From positions 1 to 33,294 of the forward strand of contig NZ_CAPJ01000529.1 in assembly GCF_000331775.1 (NCBI RefSeq): a stretch of 33,294 nt of DNA. The letters run 5' to 3'. The notes under the pieces are model-generated. The model searched no databases. It saw only the letters and a list, made by a program, of their open reading frames with translations, and was not told where the DNA came from. The number at the start of each line of letters is the position of its first letter. The stretch's first letter is position 1. This DNA comes from Xanthomonas translucens pv. translucens DSM 18974 (lineage in GTDB: Bacteria > Pseudomonadota > Gammaproteobacteria > Xanthomonadales > Xanthomonadaceae). Positions 1-8,404 of this stretch are shown here, in pieces. Position numbers and translations under genes: made by a program.

Positions 1-17
1 CGCCAGCGCCGCTGGCG
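1..17. terminator. GC-rich hairpin just downstream of the GMC oxidoreductase gene
   Basis: Positions 1-7 (CGCCAGC) and 11-17 (GCTGGCG) form a perfect 7-bp stem with a 3-nt loop, 16 bp past the stop of the minus-strand oxidoreductase gene. No T-tract is visible on the minus strand because the window starts here. It could be the stem of an intrinsic terminator or chance GC symmetry. Confidence 0.3.
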
Positions 18-32
18 CGTGCTCGCCGCCGC

Positions 33-1628
33 TCAGTCGCGCAGCACGCCGTGGCCGCGGATCAGGTCGGCGGCGCGCTCGGCGATCATCATCGTCGGGC
101 CGTTGGTGTTGCCGCTGACCAGGCGCGGCATCACTGAGGCATCGACCACGCGCAATCTTTCCAACCCGCGCAGGCGCAGCTGCGGATCGACCACCGCCTG
201 CGCATCGTTGCCCATGCGGCAGGTGCCGATGGGGTGGTAGATGGTCTCGGCCTTGGCGCGGATGTAGGCGATCAGGCCGGCTGCGTCCAGGTCCTCGCGT
301 TCCGGCAGCAACGGCGCGCCGCGCCAGGCATCGAATGCCGGCTGCCGCAGGATGCGCCGCGCCAGGCGCGCGCATTCCACCAGCATGCGCAGGTCGAAGC
401 CGTCCGCATCGCTGAGGTAGTTGGCCTGGATCCGCGCCGGCGTGCGCGGGTCGGCGTCGTTGAGCGACAGACGGCCGCGGCTGCGCGGCTGCAGGTGGCA
501 GGCGTGTAGGGTGAAGCCGTCGCCGGGCAGCCGGTGGCGGCCGTGGTCGTCGAGCATCGCCGGCACGAAATGCAGCTGGATGTCGGCGCGCGCGTCCGGC
601 GCCAGCGGCGAGCGGATGAAACCGCCGGCCTCGGCGATGTTGCTGCTGCCGGCGCCGCGGTGGCCGCGCAGGAAATAGTCGAAGGCGATCTTCAGCTGGT
701 TGCGGCGGTCGTAGCTGATGCCCGGGCGGGTGCGGTACAGCGTGCACACGTCCAGATGGTCCTGCAGGTTGGCGCCGATCTGCGGCTGGTCCAGGCGCAC
801 GTCGATGCCATGGCGCTGCAGTTCGTCGGCCGGGCCGATGCCCGAGAGCATCAGCAGTTGCGGCGAGTTCACCGCGCCGGCGCTGAGCAGCACCTCGCGT
901 GCGGCCCGCGCCTGCACTTCGGCGCCGCGCTGCGCGTAGGCCACGCCGACCACGCGTTCGCCCTCGAGCAGCAGGCGCAGCACCAGCGCGTCGGTGATCA
1001 CCTGCAGGTTGGGGCGCGCCTGCGCCGGCGCCAGGTAGGCGACCGCCGCCGAGCAGCGCGCGCCGTCCTTCTGGGTGACCTGGTACAGGCCCACGCCCTG
1101 CTGCTGCGGGCCGTTGAAGTCGCGGTTGTGGGCGAAACCGGCCTGCTCGCCGGCAGCGATGAACACGTCCGACAGCGGGTTGTGGTAACGCAGATCGGAC
1201 ACGTGCAGCGGACCGTCGCCGCCGTGCAGCGCATCGCCGCCGCGGCTATTGCGTTCGCTGCGCCGGAAATACGGCAGCACGCCGCGCCAGTCCCAGCCCT
1301 CGGCGCCGTGGGCGGCCCAGTCGTCGTAGTCGGCTGCCACGCCGCGCACGTAGCACATCGCGTTGATCGAACTGGAGCCGCCCAGCACCTTGCCGCGCGG
1401 CCACCACAGGCGCCGATCGTTCAAGGCCGGCTCGGGCGCGGTGAGGTAGTTCCAGTTGATGCGGCGGTTGCTGGTCAGCCGCGCCAGGCCCGCCGGCATG
1501 TGGATGAAGGGATTGCGGTCGCGCGGCCCGGCCTCGATCAGCAGCACCTTGCAATCGCGATCCTCGCTGAGCCGGTTGGCCAGCACGCAGCCTGCCGAGC
1601 CTGCGCCGATGATGATGTAGTCGTACAC
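33..1628 (-). CDS. GMC-family FAD-dependent oxidoreductase (choline/alcohol dehydrogenase-like)
   Basis: This 531-residue protein has the full length of the GMC (glucose-methanol-choline) flavoenzyme family. The N-terminus carries the Rossmann FAD-binding motif GAGSAG at about residues 8-13, right after the start. Next comes the GMC signature region with PRGKVLGGSSSINAM at about 78-92. The C-terminal domain has the active-site segment HPIGTCRMG (His465) and the NTNGP segment (Asn507/Asn509), which supply the usual His/Asn catalytic pair. Such enzymes oxidise primary alcohols, from choline to medium-chain alkanols (AlkJ type), using FAD and often passing electrons to the respiratory chain. The substrate cannot be read from the sequence. 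No betaine-aldehyde dehydrogenase or BetI regulator is adjacent, so choline is not favoured. The gene is divergent from a membrane transporter with 80-176 bp between starts, depending on which transporter start is used. The ATG at 1628 is the first in frame before the FAD motif. Confidence 0.9.
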   Translation of the reverse strand: MYDYIIIGAGSAGCVLANRLSEDRDCKVLLIEAGPRDRNPFIHMPAGLARLTSNRRINWNYLTAPEPALNDRRLWWPRGKVLGGSSSINAMCYVRGVAADYDDWAAHGAEGWDWRGVLPYFRRSERNSRGGDALHGGDGPLHVSDLRYHNPLSDVFIAAGEQAGFAHNRDFNGPQQQGVGLYQVTQKDGARCSAAVAYLAPAQARPNLQVITDALVLRLLLEGERVVGVAYAQRGAEVQARAAREVLLSAGAVNSPQLLMLSGIGPADELQRHGIDVRLDQPQIGANLQDHLDVCTLYRTRPGISYDRRNQLKIAFDYFLRGHRGAGSSNIAEAGGFIRSPLAPDARADIQLHFVPAMLDDHGRHRLPGDGFTLHACHLQPRSRGRLSLNDADPRTPARIQANYLSDADGFDLRMLVECARLARRILRQPAFDAWRGAPLLPEREDLDAAGLIAYIRAKAETIYHPIGTCRMGNDAQAVVDPQLRLRGLERLRVVDASVMPRLVSGNTNGPTMMIAERAADLIRGHGVLRD

Positions 1629-1674
1629 CCGCGGTTCCCCCGTTTCGTGGCGCCGACGCTAGCCGCCGGGGATA

Positions 1675-1686
1675 GAGCATATGCTC
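1675..1686. promoter_or_regulatory. 12-bp perfect palindrome between divergent genes
   Basis: GAGCATATGCTC reads the same on both strands and lies 47 bp upstream of the oxidoreductase start and about 120 bp upstream of the preferred transporter start. Position and symmetry fit an operator for a dimeric regulator shared by the two divergent genes. No regulator gene is adjacent and the binding protein is unknown. Confidence 0.3.
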
Positions 1687-1804
1687 GGCCGCGCCGCGGG
1701 ATGCCGACGTGCCGAGGAGCGTGGGTCTGCGCGTGGCGGCGGCGCTGGCGATGTTGCAGTGCATCGGCTACCGTGCGCGCAACCACCCGGCGAACGGCAG
1801 GCCG

Positions 1805-3112
1805 ATGCAAGCGGAAAACAAGCGCGTCCAGACCGGCGAGCTGCGCGCGGTGCTGCTGTCCTTCGTCTATTTCTTCTGCGTGCTGGCGGCGTACTACGTG
1901 ATCCGACCGGTGCGCGAGCAGCTGTCGGCGGCGGTCGGCTCGACCCAGTTGCCCTGGTTCTTCATGGCCACCTTCGTCGCCACGTTGCTGCTGACCCCGC
2001 TGTTCGCATGGATGGCGGCGCGCTGGCCTCGGCGGATCGTGGTGCCGGCGGTGTACGTGTTCTTCGCGCTGTGCCTGCTCGGCTTCGTGCCGCTGTTCAG
2101 CGGTCACGGCCGGCTCAGTCCGCGCGTGCTGGGCATCGTGTTCTTCGTCTGGGTCAGCGTGTTCAACCTGTTCGTGGTGTCGGTGTTCTGGAGCTTCATG
2201 GCCGATATCTGGAGCAATGAACAGGCACGGCGGATGTTCCCGTTGATCGGCTTGGGCGGCACTGCCGGCGCGTTGGCCGGGCCCCTGCTGACCCGCGGGC
2301 TGGTCGGGGTGATCGGCGTGGCGCCGCTGCTGGTGGTGTCGGCGGCGCTGCTGTGCGTGGCGCTGGCCTGCGTGATTCTGCTCGGGCGCTGGGCGCGGGT
2401 GCATGGCGCGCGCCGTCATGACGTCGGCCACGAGGCGGCGGTCGGCGGCGGCATGTTCGACGGACTCAAGCAGATCCTGTCCAATCCGTTCATGCGCGGC
2501 ATGGCGTTGCTGATGCTGCTCGGCGATTGCATCGGTACGGTCGGCTATGCGCTGATGACCGATTACTCCGGCGCCACTTTCCACAACGCGGTCGAGCGCA
2601 CCCAGTTCGCCGCCAATATCGACATGGCAACCAACGTGCTGCAGGTCGTCGTGCAGATCAGCGTGACCCGCTGGCTGCTGATGAAGAAGGGGGCCGGCGC
2701 GGTGATCGCGCTATGGGCGCTGATCAGCGTCGGCACGCTGGTGGCGACTGCGTTGTCGCCCGACCCGTACGCGCTGGCGGTGTGGATCGTGCCCTGGGTG
2801 GTGCTGCCGCTGGTGATCACCCGTTCGCTGACCTACGGCATGGTCGGACCGGCGCGCGAATCGCTGTACACGCGGGTGCCGCGGCAACTGCGCTACCAGG
2901 GCAAGAATGCGGTGGATACGGCGGTGTGGCGTGCCGGCGACGTGGCCGTGGCCTCGGCGATGAACGGCCTGCGCGGGCTGGGCATGGGCGTGCCCGGTTT
3001 CGCCGCGTTGGCCGCGCTGGCGGCGACGCTCTCCGGTGTCATCGGCTGGCGCCTGGCGCGTGCGGTCGAAAGCACCGCGCCTGCCGCGTCGGAGACGGCG
3101 CCCACGCGTTGA
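1805..3112 (+). CDS. MFS-type multi-pass transporter (ATP/ADP translocase-like TLC subgroup)
   Basis: This is a polytopic inner-membrane protein with about 10-12 hydrophobic segments across its length. The first helix ends in AAYYVIRPVREQ, a signature of a transporter subgroup often annotated as MFS or NTP/NDP-exchange-like. A second signature, FVWVSVFNLFVVSVFWSFMAD, lies at about residues 115-135 and is followed by a glycine-rich GLGGTAGALAGP turn. The substrate is unknown; the link to nucleotide exchange is by family resemblance only. The ATG at 1805 gives 435 residues. An in-frame ATG at 1709 would add 32 Arg/Pro/Ala-rich residues that do not look like a leader, so I prefer 1805, with GGCAG a few bases upstream as a weak ribosome site. 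The gene stands alone and is divergent from the oxidoreductase. Confidence 0.8.
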   Translation: MQAENKRVQTGELRAVLLSFVYFFCVLAAYYVIRPVREQLSAAVGSTQLPWFFMATFVATLLLTPLFAWMAARWPRRIVVPAVYVFFALCLLGFVPLFSGHGRLSPRVLGIVFFVWVSVFNLFVVSVFWSFMADIWSNEQARRMFPLIGLGGTAGALAGPLLTRGLVGVIGVAPLLVVSAALLCVALACVILLGRWARVHGARRHDVGHEAAVGGGMFDGLKQILSNPFMRGMALLMLLGDCIGTVGYALMTDYSGATFHNAVERTQFAANIDMATNVLQVVVQISVTRWLLMKKGAGAVIALWALISVGTLVATALSPDPYALAVWIVPWVVLPLVITRSLTYGMVGPARESLYTRVPRQLRYQGKNAVDTAVWRAGDVAVASAMNGLRGLGMGVPGFAALAALAATLSGVIGWRLARAVESTAPAASETAPTR

Positions 3113-3196
3113 GTCTGCGCGCGGCCGCGCGGCCGCGGTGCCTGCCGCTGCGGCAACGGCTATGCTGTGCATCCTGTTTTGCCAACGGACGCGCGC

Positions 3197-3550
3197 ATGA
3201 CCCTGCTGGCCTCGATCCTGGTATGCCTGGTGGCGTTGCTGCACCTCTACATCCTGGTGCTGGAGATGTTCCTGTGGACCCGCCCGCTGGGCATGAAGGT
3301 GTTCCGCAACACGCCGGACAAGGCGCAACTGACCAAGGTGCTGGCGGCCAACCAGGGCCTGTACAACGGCTTCTTGGCGGCAGGACTGTTCTGGGCATTG
3401 CTGGCACAGCGTCGCGACGTGGCGACCTTCTTTCTGATCTGCGTGGTGATGGCCGGGATCTACGGCGCGATGAGCGTCAGCCGGCGCATCTTGTTCGTGC
3501 AAGCTATGCCGGCATTGCTGGCATTGCTGCTGGTCTGGTACGGCGGGTAA
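3197..3550 (+). CDS. DUF1304 family small inner-membrane protein
   Basis: The 117-residue protein has four hydrophobic stretches, at about residues 2-24, 49-66, 72-92 and 98-116. The conserved pattern HLYILVLEMFLW, then NQGLYNGFLAAGLFWAL, matches the DUF1304 family of small four-helix membrane proteins, whose biochemical role is not known. The ATG at 3197 fits the family's N-terminus. An upstream in-frame ATG at 3167 would add ten non-conserved polar residues. It lies 84 bp after the transporter stop, so the two could be co-transcribed. It is the last ordinary chromosomal gene before the gibberellin cluster. Confidence 0.85.
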   Translation: MTLLASILVCLVALLHLYILVLEMFLWTRPLGMKVFRNTPDKAQLTKVLAANQGLYNGFLAAGLFWALLAQRRDVATFFLICVVMAGIYGAMSVSRRILFVQAMPALLALLLVWYGG

Positions 3551-4138
3551 AACCCAGGTAAGTATCGCCGCCGATGTGCCCGCATCGCGGTGGGGCCGGC
3601 GTCGATCGGGGATCTGAGGCGCCTGGCGAAGGCAGGAGGCGGCAACTGCGCGCGCCTGCAAGCAACAGCATCAGAGCATCCAGGCAAAGACCATCTGCTA
3701 CGGAACATGGCGCGCGCCATCGCCGCCGCGCCACGGGCGTGCGCGTGCCGATCGGAAACGCGCGGGGCGAGGCGTTTTGTGCACAGGCGCGCCGGCCCAG
3801 CCGATCCGTTCCTGCGCAAGCGTGGCTGGGCATTGGCCACATCGTGAGATGGCGAAGGACAAGATCGGATTAAGTCCAGATCGCATTTTACGAAATTCTG
3901 GCGAACCTTTATTGGCTAAACGATGGCCGTGCGTCGCTGAATCGCGATGGATCGCAATATTTTTGTCCAATTTGTATCTACTATGTATCTTGGTTTTTTT
4001 GAACGAATGATAATTTTTCTAAGAAACAGCTGGATATGATGGGGATGTCAGCGAACGTTTCATTGAATTGAAGCTGCCGGAGTGAGCTCTTTCCGTTGCA
4101 AAAGCTATGCATCTGCAAAGATTCGTGTGCTTATATTT

Positions 4139-4158
4139 TTTGTGCGCTTTCGCACAAA
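4139..4158. promoter_or_regulatory. Inverted repeat upstream of the gibberellin operon
   Basis: TTTGTGCG (4139-4146) and CGCACAAA (4151-4158) form a perfect 8-bp dyad around a CTTT loop. It lies about 85 bp upstream of the TATAAT box. It could be an operator, or the terminator of a transcript entering from the left, since short A/T runs flank both sides. The binding protein is unknown. Confidence 0.4.
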
Positions 4159-4243
4159 GAAAATGTACTGGCGTGGCTGATGTAATTGAATTTCGCGCAC
4201 GTAATCCTGCTACGCTGCGATATTTCGAGGGCTTTGCATAAAA

Positions 4244-4262
4244 TATAATTATTTTGTAAGGA
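4244..4262 (+). promoter_or_regulatory. Candidate -10 box and ribosome-binding site of the gibberellin operon
   Basis: A perfect TATAAT at 4244-4249 would place the transcript start near 4256. A Shine-Dalgarno AAGGA at 4258-4262 follows, 9 nt before the CYP115 ATG at 4272. No good -35 box stands at the normal distance (TATTTC at 4221-4226 is weak), which suggests that transcription may need an activator. The implied 5' leader is very short. Confidence 0.45.
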
Positions 4263-4271
4263 TCTATTGGT

Positions 4272-5507
4272 ATGCGCTTGGAAAGCGAACGTTGTGATGT
4301 GATCGATATGTCGATCGCTCAGTCGCAATTGGATAATGCATCGTTTTCGATTCTGCAGTGGGATGGGGTGGCTAGGGTGGCGCTGCCCGGCAATGTCGTG
4401 ACCTGGGCCGCGGGCCGTCATCAGACGCTCAAATGCATCCTTGCCGACCAGCGCTTCAGCAGAGACTGGCGGCATTGGCGAGCGCTGCAGGATGGCGAAA
4501 TCCCAGAGGATCACCCGCTGATCGGAATGTGCAGGCTGGATAACATGGTCACTGCGCACGGTGCCGATCACCAGCGCCTGCGCGGACTGTTGGCCAGAAG
4601 CTTCGCGCCCAGCCGCATCGCCTTGCTGGCTCCCGATATCGAACGCCGCGTCGACCAGCTCCTCGCCGGGATCGCCGCGCGCGGCAGCGCCGATCTGATG
4701 CAGGAGTTCGCCGTCCCGCTGCCCGCCAGCGTGATTGCCGAACTGTTCGGCTTGCCGGAGGAAAACCGTGCCGAGATCATCCTGCTCACCAACAGCCTGG
4801 CCAGCACCTCCGCGTCGGCCGCCGAGGTGCAGCAGACGCGGCAACGCATTCCGGATTTCTTTCGCTGGCTGATCGCGCTCAAGCGGCGCCTGCCCGGCGA
4901 CGACCTGGCGTCGGCGTTGATCGCCGCGCGCGATAGCGGCGAACTCGTTTCCGACACCGAACTTATCGACATGCTGTTCATGGTGCTTTCGGCGGGTTTT
5001 GTGACCACCACCGGCGTCATCGGCAATGGCGTGCTGGCATTGCTGACGCATCCGCAGCAGCTGCGCCTGGTGCTGAGCGGCCAGGTTCCGTGGGCGCAGG
5101 CGATCGAGGAGATTCTGCGTTGGGGCAGCAGTGTGGCCAACCTGCCGTTCCGCTATGCCACACAGGATGTGGAAATCGACGGCTGCACGATCCGGCGTGG
5201 CGAGGCCATCCTGATGGCGTTCCACGCGGCCAACCGGGACGAGCGCGCGTTCGGGCCGGGCGCCCAGGCCTTGGATGTCACCCGGCAGCCCAATCCCCAT
5301 CTGTCGTTCGGGCAGGGGCCGCATTTCTGCCTGGGCGCCGCGCTGGCACGCCTGGAATTGCTATGCGCGTTCCCGGCGCTGTTCGCGCGGCTGCACGAGC
5401 TGGCGTTGGCCGTCGCCCTGGAAGACATCGCCTATCAGCCTTCTTACGTGATCCGTTGCCCACAACGGCTGCCGGTCACCTTCCGCCCTTCCATCGCCAG
5501 AGAGTGA
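4272..5507 (+). CDS. cyp115: CYP115 cytochrome P450, gibberellin 3-oxidase (GA9 to GA4)
   Basis: This 411-residue soluble bacterial P450 has the K-helix ExxR at Glu280-Arg283 and the haem loop FGQGPHFCLG with the thiolate ligand Cys353. Its place at the head of a CYP112-CYP114-Fd-SDR-CYP117-GGPS-CPS-KS-IDI series identifies it as CYP115. In the established bacterial pathway CYP115 3-beta-hydroxylates GA9 to the bioactive hormone GA4. Full length and an open frame argue that it is functional; many rhizobial operons lack it or keep only a fragment. The I-helix reads AGFVTT (241-246), so the acidic residue usual in the oxygen-activation motif is replaced by Val. The start is set by AAGGA 9 nt upstream. 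The first 25 codons are lower in GC than the rest. The next gene begins 8 bp after the stop. Confidence 0.88.
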   Translation: MRLESERCDVIDMSIAQSQLDNASFSILQWDGVARVALPGNVVTWAAGRHQTLKCILADQRFSRDWRHWRALQDGEIPEDHPLIGMCRLDNMVTAHGADHQRLRGLLARSFAPSRIALLAPDIERRVDQLLAGIAARGSADLMQEFAVPLPASVIAELFGLPEENRAEIILLTNSLASTSASAAEVQQTRQRIPDFFRWLIALKRRLPGDDLASALIAARDSGELVSDTELIDMLFMVLSAGFVTTTGVIGNGVLALLTHPQQLRLVLSGQVPWAQAIEEILRWGSSVANLPFRYATQDVEIDGCTIRRGEAILMAFHAANRDERAFGPGAQALDVTRQPNPHLSFGQGPHFCLGAALARLELLCAFPALFARLHELALAVALEDIAYQPSYVIRCPQRLPVTFRPSIARE

Positions 5508-5515
5508 GTCCTGTC

Positions 5516-6718
5516 ATGTCGCAAAGCGAATTGGTAACTCTACCCATGTGGCGCGTGGAGCATATCGAGCCTTCGCCTGCAATGCTGATGTTGCGCGCGG
5601 ACGGGCCGATCCACCGCGTACGCTTTCCCTCCGGACACGAAGGCTGGTGGGTGACGGGCTACGACGAGGCCAAAGCGGTCCTGTCCGATGCGACGTTCCG
5701 CCCGGCGGGAATGCCGCCAGCCGAATTCACGCCGGATTCGGTGATCTTGGGTTCGCCGGGGTGGCTGGTCTCGCATGAGGGCATTGAACACGCCAGGCTG
5801 CGCACGATCGTCGCGCCGGCCTTCAGCAACCGGCGGGTGAAGCTGCTCGCGCAACAGGTCGAGGCGATCGCCACGCAGTTGTTCGATGCGCTGGAGACCC
5901 AGCCGCAGCCCGCCGACCTGCGGCGCGCGCTCTCCTTCCCGCTTCCGGCCATGGTCATCAGCGCGCTGATGGGCGTGCCTTATGAGGATCATGCCTTCTT
6001 CGCCGGACTGTCCGACGAAGTGATGACGCACCAGCACGAAAGCGGCCCGCGCAACGCGTCGCGCCTGGCCTGGGAAGAACTGCGCGCCTACATCCGCGGC
6101 AAGATGCGGGAAAAACGCCAGGCTCCGGGCGACAACCTGTTGACGGATCTGATGCAGGCGGTCGATCGCGGCGAAGCGACCGAGGAGGAAGCGATCGGCT
6201 TGGCAGCGGGCATGCTGGTTGCAGGGCATGAGAGCACGGTCGCGCAGATCGAATTCGGGCTGCTGGCGTTGTTCTGCCATCCGCAACAACGCGAGCGTCT
6301 GGTCGGCGATCCGTCTCTGGTCGAGAAGGCGGTTGAGGAAATCCTGCGCATGTACCCGCCGGGCGCCGGCTGGGACGGCATCATGCGCTATCCGAGGACC
6401 GACGTGACCATCGCAGGGGTGCACATTCCCGCGGAGAGCAAGGTGCTGGTCGGCCTGCCGGCGACCGCGTTCGATCCGCGCCATTTCAACGACCCGGAAG
6501 TCTTCGATATCGGACGCGACGAAAAGCCGCATCTGGCGTTCTCCTACGGTCCGCACTATTGCATCGGCGTCGCGCTGGCCAGGCTGGAGCTCAAGGTCGT
6601 GTTCGGCTCGATCTTCCAGCGCTTTCCCGGATTGCGCCTGGCGGTGGCGCCCGACGAACTCAGACTGCGCAAAGAGATCATCACCGGTGGATTCGAGGAG
6701 TTCCCGGTGCGCTGGTGA
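5516..6718 (+). CDS. cyp112: CYP112 cytochrome P450, gibberellin 20-oxidase-type (GA12 to GA9)
   Basis: The 400-residue P450 has I-helix AGHEST, K-helix ExxR (Glu275-Arg278) and the haem loop [10 protein letters not shown] with Cys349. Order in the operon identifies it as CYP112. In characterised bacterial gibberellin operons this enzyme carries out the successive C-20 oxidations that turn GA12 into the 19-carbon GA9 through GA15 and GA24. No membrane anchor is seen, as expected for a bacterial P450 using soluble redox partners. The ATG at 5516 lies 8 bp after the CYP115 stop. A longer upstream frame would overlap CYP115 and lacks P450 features. A 92-bp gap separates it from CYP114, the loosest join among the P450 genes at the front of the operon. 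Confidence 0.88.
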   Translation: MSQSELVTLPMWRVEHIEPSPAMLMLRADGPIHRVRFPSGHEGWWVTGYDEAKAVLSDATFRPAGMPPAEFTPDSVILGSPGWLVSHEGIEHARLRTIVAPAFSNRRVKLLAQQVEAIATQLFDALETQPQPADLRRALSFPLPAMVISALMGVPYEDHAFFAGLSDEVMTHQHESGPRNASRLAWEELRAYIRGKMREKRQAPGDNLLTDLMQAVDRGEATEEEAIGLAAGMLVAGHESTVAQIEFGLLALFCHPQQRERLVGDPSLVEKAVEEILRMYPPGAGWDGIMRYPRTDVTIAGVHIPAESKVLVGLPATAFDPRHFNDPEVFDIGRDEKPHLAFSYGPHYCIGVALARLELKVVFGSIFQRFPGLRLAVAPDELRLRKEIITGGFEEFPVRW

Positions 6719-6810
6719 GGACGAATACCAGCGGACACGGCGATCTTCCGCCAGTCGCCGGCGCGCTTGCCGCGCGCCGGGCAGATCAACCAGCCAAGCA
6801 GGGAAAGACG

Positions 6811-8100
6811 ATGGACGTGCAAAACACCACGGCAGTATGCCGGGACGCATTCGCCGAACTGGCATCGCCAGCGTGCATCCGCGACCCGTACCCATTCATG
6901 CACTGGCTGCGCGAGCACGATCCGGTGCATCGCGCGGCCTCGGGCATCTTCCTTTTGAGCCGTCATGCCGACATCTACTGGGCGCTCAAGGCGACCGGCG
7001 ATGCATTCCGCGGACCGGCGCCGGGCGAGCTGGCGCGCTACTTTCCGCGTGCGGCGACCAGCCTTTCGCTCAACTTGCTGGCATCCACGCTGGCAATGAA
7101 AGAACCGCCGACGCACACGCGCCTGCGTCGGCTCGTTTCCCGTGACTTCACCGTGCGCCAGATCGACAGCCTGCGGCCCAGCATCGTGCGGATCGTCGAA
7201 GCGCGCCTGGACGGCATGGCGCCCGCGCTGGCGCGCGGGGATACCGTGGACCTGCATCGGGAGTTCGCGCTCGCCTTGCCGATGCTGGTCTTCGCCGAAT
7301 TGTTCGGCATGCCGCAAGAGGACATGTCCGGCCTGGCTGCCGGCATCGGCAACATTCTGGAAGGTCTGAGCCCGCATGCCAGCGACGCGCAGCTGGCCGT
7401 GGCGGATGCCACCAGCGCCAAAGTCCAGGCCTACTTCGGTGCCTTGATAGAGCGCAAGCGGACCGAGTCCCGTCAGGACATCGTGTCGCTGCTGGTCGGC
7501 GCGCACGACGACGATGCCGATGCGCTGTCGGATGCCGAACTGATCAGCATGCTCTGGGGCATGCTGTTGGGCGGTTTCGCGACGACTGCCGCGACCATCG
7601 ACCACGCGGTCCTGGCCATGCTGGCCTATCCCGAGCAGCGGCACTGGCTGCAGGGCGATGCCGCCGCGGTGAAGGCGTTCGTCGAGGAGGTCCTTCGCTG
7701 CGAGGCGCCGGCGATGTTCAGCTCCATTCCGCGCATCGCCCAGCGCGACATCGCACTGGACGGCGGCGTGATCCCGAAGAACGCGGACGTGCGCGTGCTG
7801 ATCGCGGCCGGCAACCGCGATCCGAATGCGTTCGCCGACCCCGACCGCTTCGATCCCGCGCGCTTTCACCACACCAGTCCTGGCATGTCGACGGAGGGAA
7901 ACATCATGTTGAGCTTCGGCCACGGCATCCATTTTTGCCTCGGCGCGCAACTGGCCAGGGTGCAGTTGGCAGAGAGCCTGCCGCGGATCCATGCGCGCTT
8001 TCCCACGCTGGTGTTGGCCGAGGAGCCGACCCGGGAGCCGTCCGCCTTCCTGCGCACGTTCCGCGTGCTGCCGGTGCGGCTGCATGCGGTGGGGGCCTGA
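6811..8100 (+). CDS. cyp114: CYP114 cytochrome P450, ent-kaurenoic acid oxidase (ring contraction)
   Basis: The 429-residue P450 has K-helix ExxR at Glu293-Arg296 and the haem loop [10 protein letters not shown] with Cys376. In the known pathway CYP114, helped by the ferredoxin encoded just downstream, hydroxylates ent-kaurenoic acid at C-7 and then contracts ring B to give GA12-aldehyde, the step that creates the gibberellin skeleton. The I-helix is GGFATT (254-259), with no acidic residue at the position before the Thr pair, like CYP115 and unlike CYP112 and CYP117. The ATG at 6811 follows AGGGAAAG by a few bases; longer in-frame starts fall inside CYP112. The stop at 8098-8100 is one base from the ferredoxin start, consistent with translational coupling of P450 and partner. 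Confidence 0.88.
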   Translation: MDVQNTTAVCRDAFAELASPACIRDPYPFMHWLREHDPVHRAASGIFLLSRHADIYWALKATGDAFRGPAPGELARYFPRAATSLSLNLLASTLAMKEPPTHTRLRRLVSRDFTVRQIDSLRPSIVRIVEARLDGMAPALARGDTVDLHREFALALPMLVFAELFGMPQEDMSGLAAGIGNILEGLSPHASDAQLAVADATSAKVQAYFGALIERKRTESRQDIVSLLVGAHDDDADALSDAELISMLWGMLLGGFATTAATIDHAVLAMLAYPEQRHWLQGDAAAVKAFVEEVLRCEAPAMFSSIPRIAQRDIALDGGVIPKNADVRVLIAAGNRDPNAFADPDRFDPARFHHTSPGMSTEGNIMLSFGHGIHFCLGAQLARVQLAESLPRIHARFPTLVLAEEPTREPSAFLRTFRVLPVRLHAVGA

Positions 8101-8101
8101 G

Positions 8102-8404
8102 ATGCGCGTCTTGGTCGACCAGCATCTGTGCGGAACCACCGGGCAGTGCATGCTGACCCTGCCGCGCATCTTTCGCCAGCGCGCGTCGGACGGCATCGCC
8201 GAAGTGTGCGTGGCGGTCGTGCCGGACGCCCTGCATGCCGCCGTGCGGCTCGCGGCCAGCCAGTGTCCTGTCGCCGCGATTCGCCTCATCGAGCGCGACG
8301 CTGTCGATGACGCCGATCACGGCAATGCCCCGCCGTCGTCGTCGGTCGCGCGACAGACGGCGACCGACCAACCGATCCCGGGAGGACGCGATGAACCGGT
8401 TTGA
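8102..8404 (+). CDS. 3Fe-4S-type ferredoxin partner of CYP114 (Fd-GA)
   Basis: The 100-residue protein has a ferredoxin core in residues 1-62. Cys10 and Cys16 (CGTTGQC) and Cys55 (CPVAAI) give the three-cysteine pattern of 3Fe-4S ferredoxins that serve bacterial P450s. An extra Cys36 lies outside the pattern. Residues 63-100 form a polar, Asp/Ser/Pro-rich tail with no cluster ligands. In the gibberellin pathway this ferredoxin is needed for efficient ring contraction by CYP114. It starts 1 bp after the CYP114 stop and overlaps the SDR gene by 14 bp, so the unusual tail is in part the sequence that also carries the SDR ribosome site. Confidence 0.87.
   Translation: MRVLVDQHLCGTTGQCMLTLPRIFRQRASDGIAEVCVAVVPDALHAAVRLAASQCPVAAIRLIERDAVDDADHGNAPPSSSVARQTATDQPIPGGRDEPV

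Larger units (their letters stand above)
3551..4271. other. Non-coding leader before the gibberellin operon; AT-rich in its second half
   Basis: No recognisable gene is present in this 721-bp stretch. The open frames on both strands are short, Arg/Pro-rich and unlike any known family. The first 330 bp are ordinary GC-rich sequence. From about 3880 to 4270 the composition turns clearly AT-rich, unlike the rest of the window, with poly-T runs near 3991 and 4135. This half contains an 8-bp hairpin (4139-4158), two direct TGCAAA copies (4097 and 4114), one inverted TTTGCA copy (4233) and a TATAAT box. It is probably the regulatory region of the operon and may mark the edge of transferred DNA. Confidence 0.6.

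Noticed and set aside
534..1901. Long plus-strand open frame (455 codons) opposite the GMC oxidoreductase gene
   Set aside because: It is the antisense of a well-supported gene, is Ala/Arg/Val-rich and has no family features; such frames are common in high-GC DNA.
3574..4010. Short open frames on both strands in the gap before the operon, considered as IS or gene remnants
   Set aside because: The translations are Arg/Pro-rich and show no transposase or other recognisable motif; they overlap each other in several frames.
4081..4271. Possible HrpX PIP box (TTCGB-N15-TTCGB) upstream of CYP115
   Set aside because: TTCG motifs at 4122, 4149, 4192 and 4224 are separated by 22, 38 and 27 bp, never 15, so no PIP box can be claimed.
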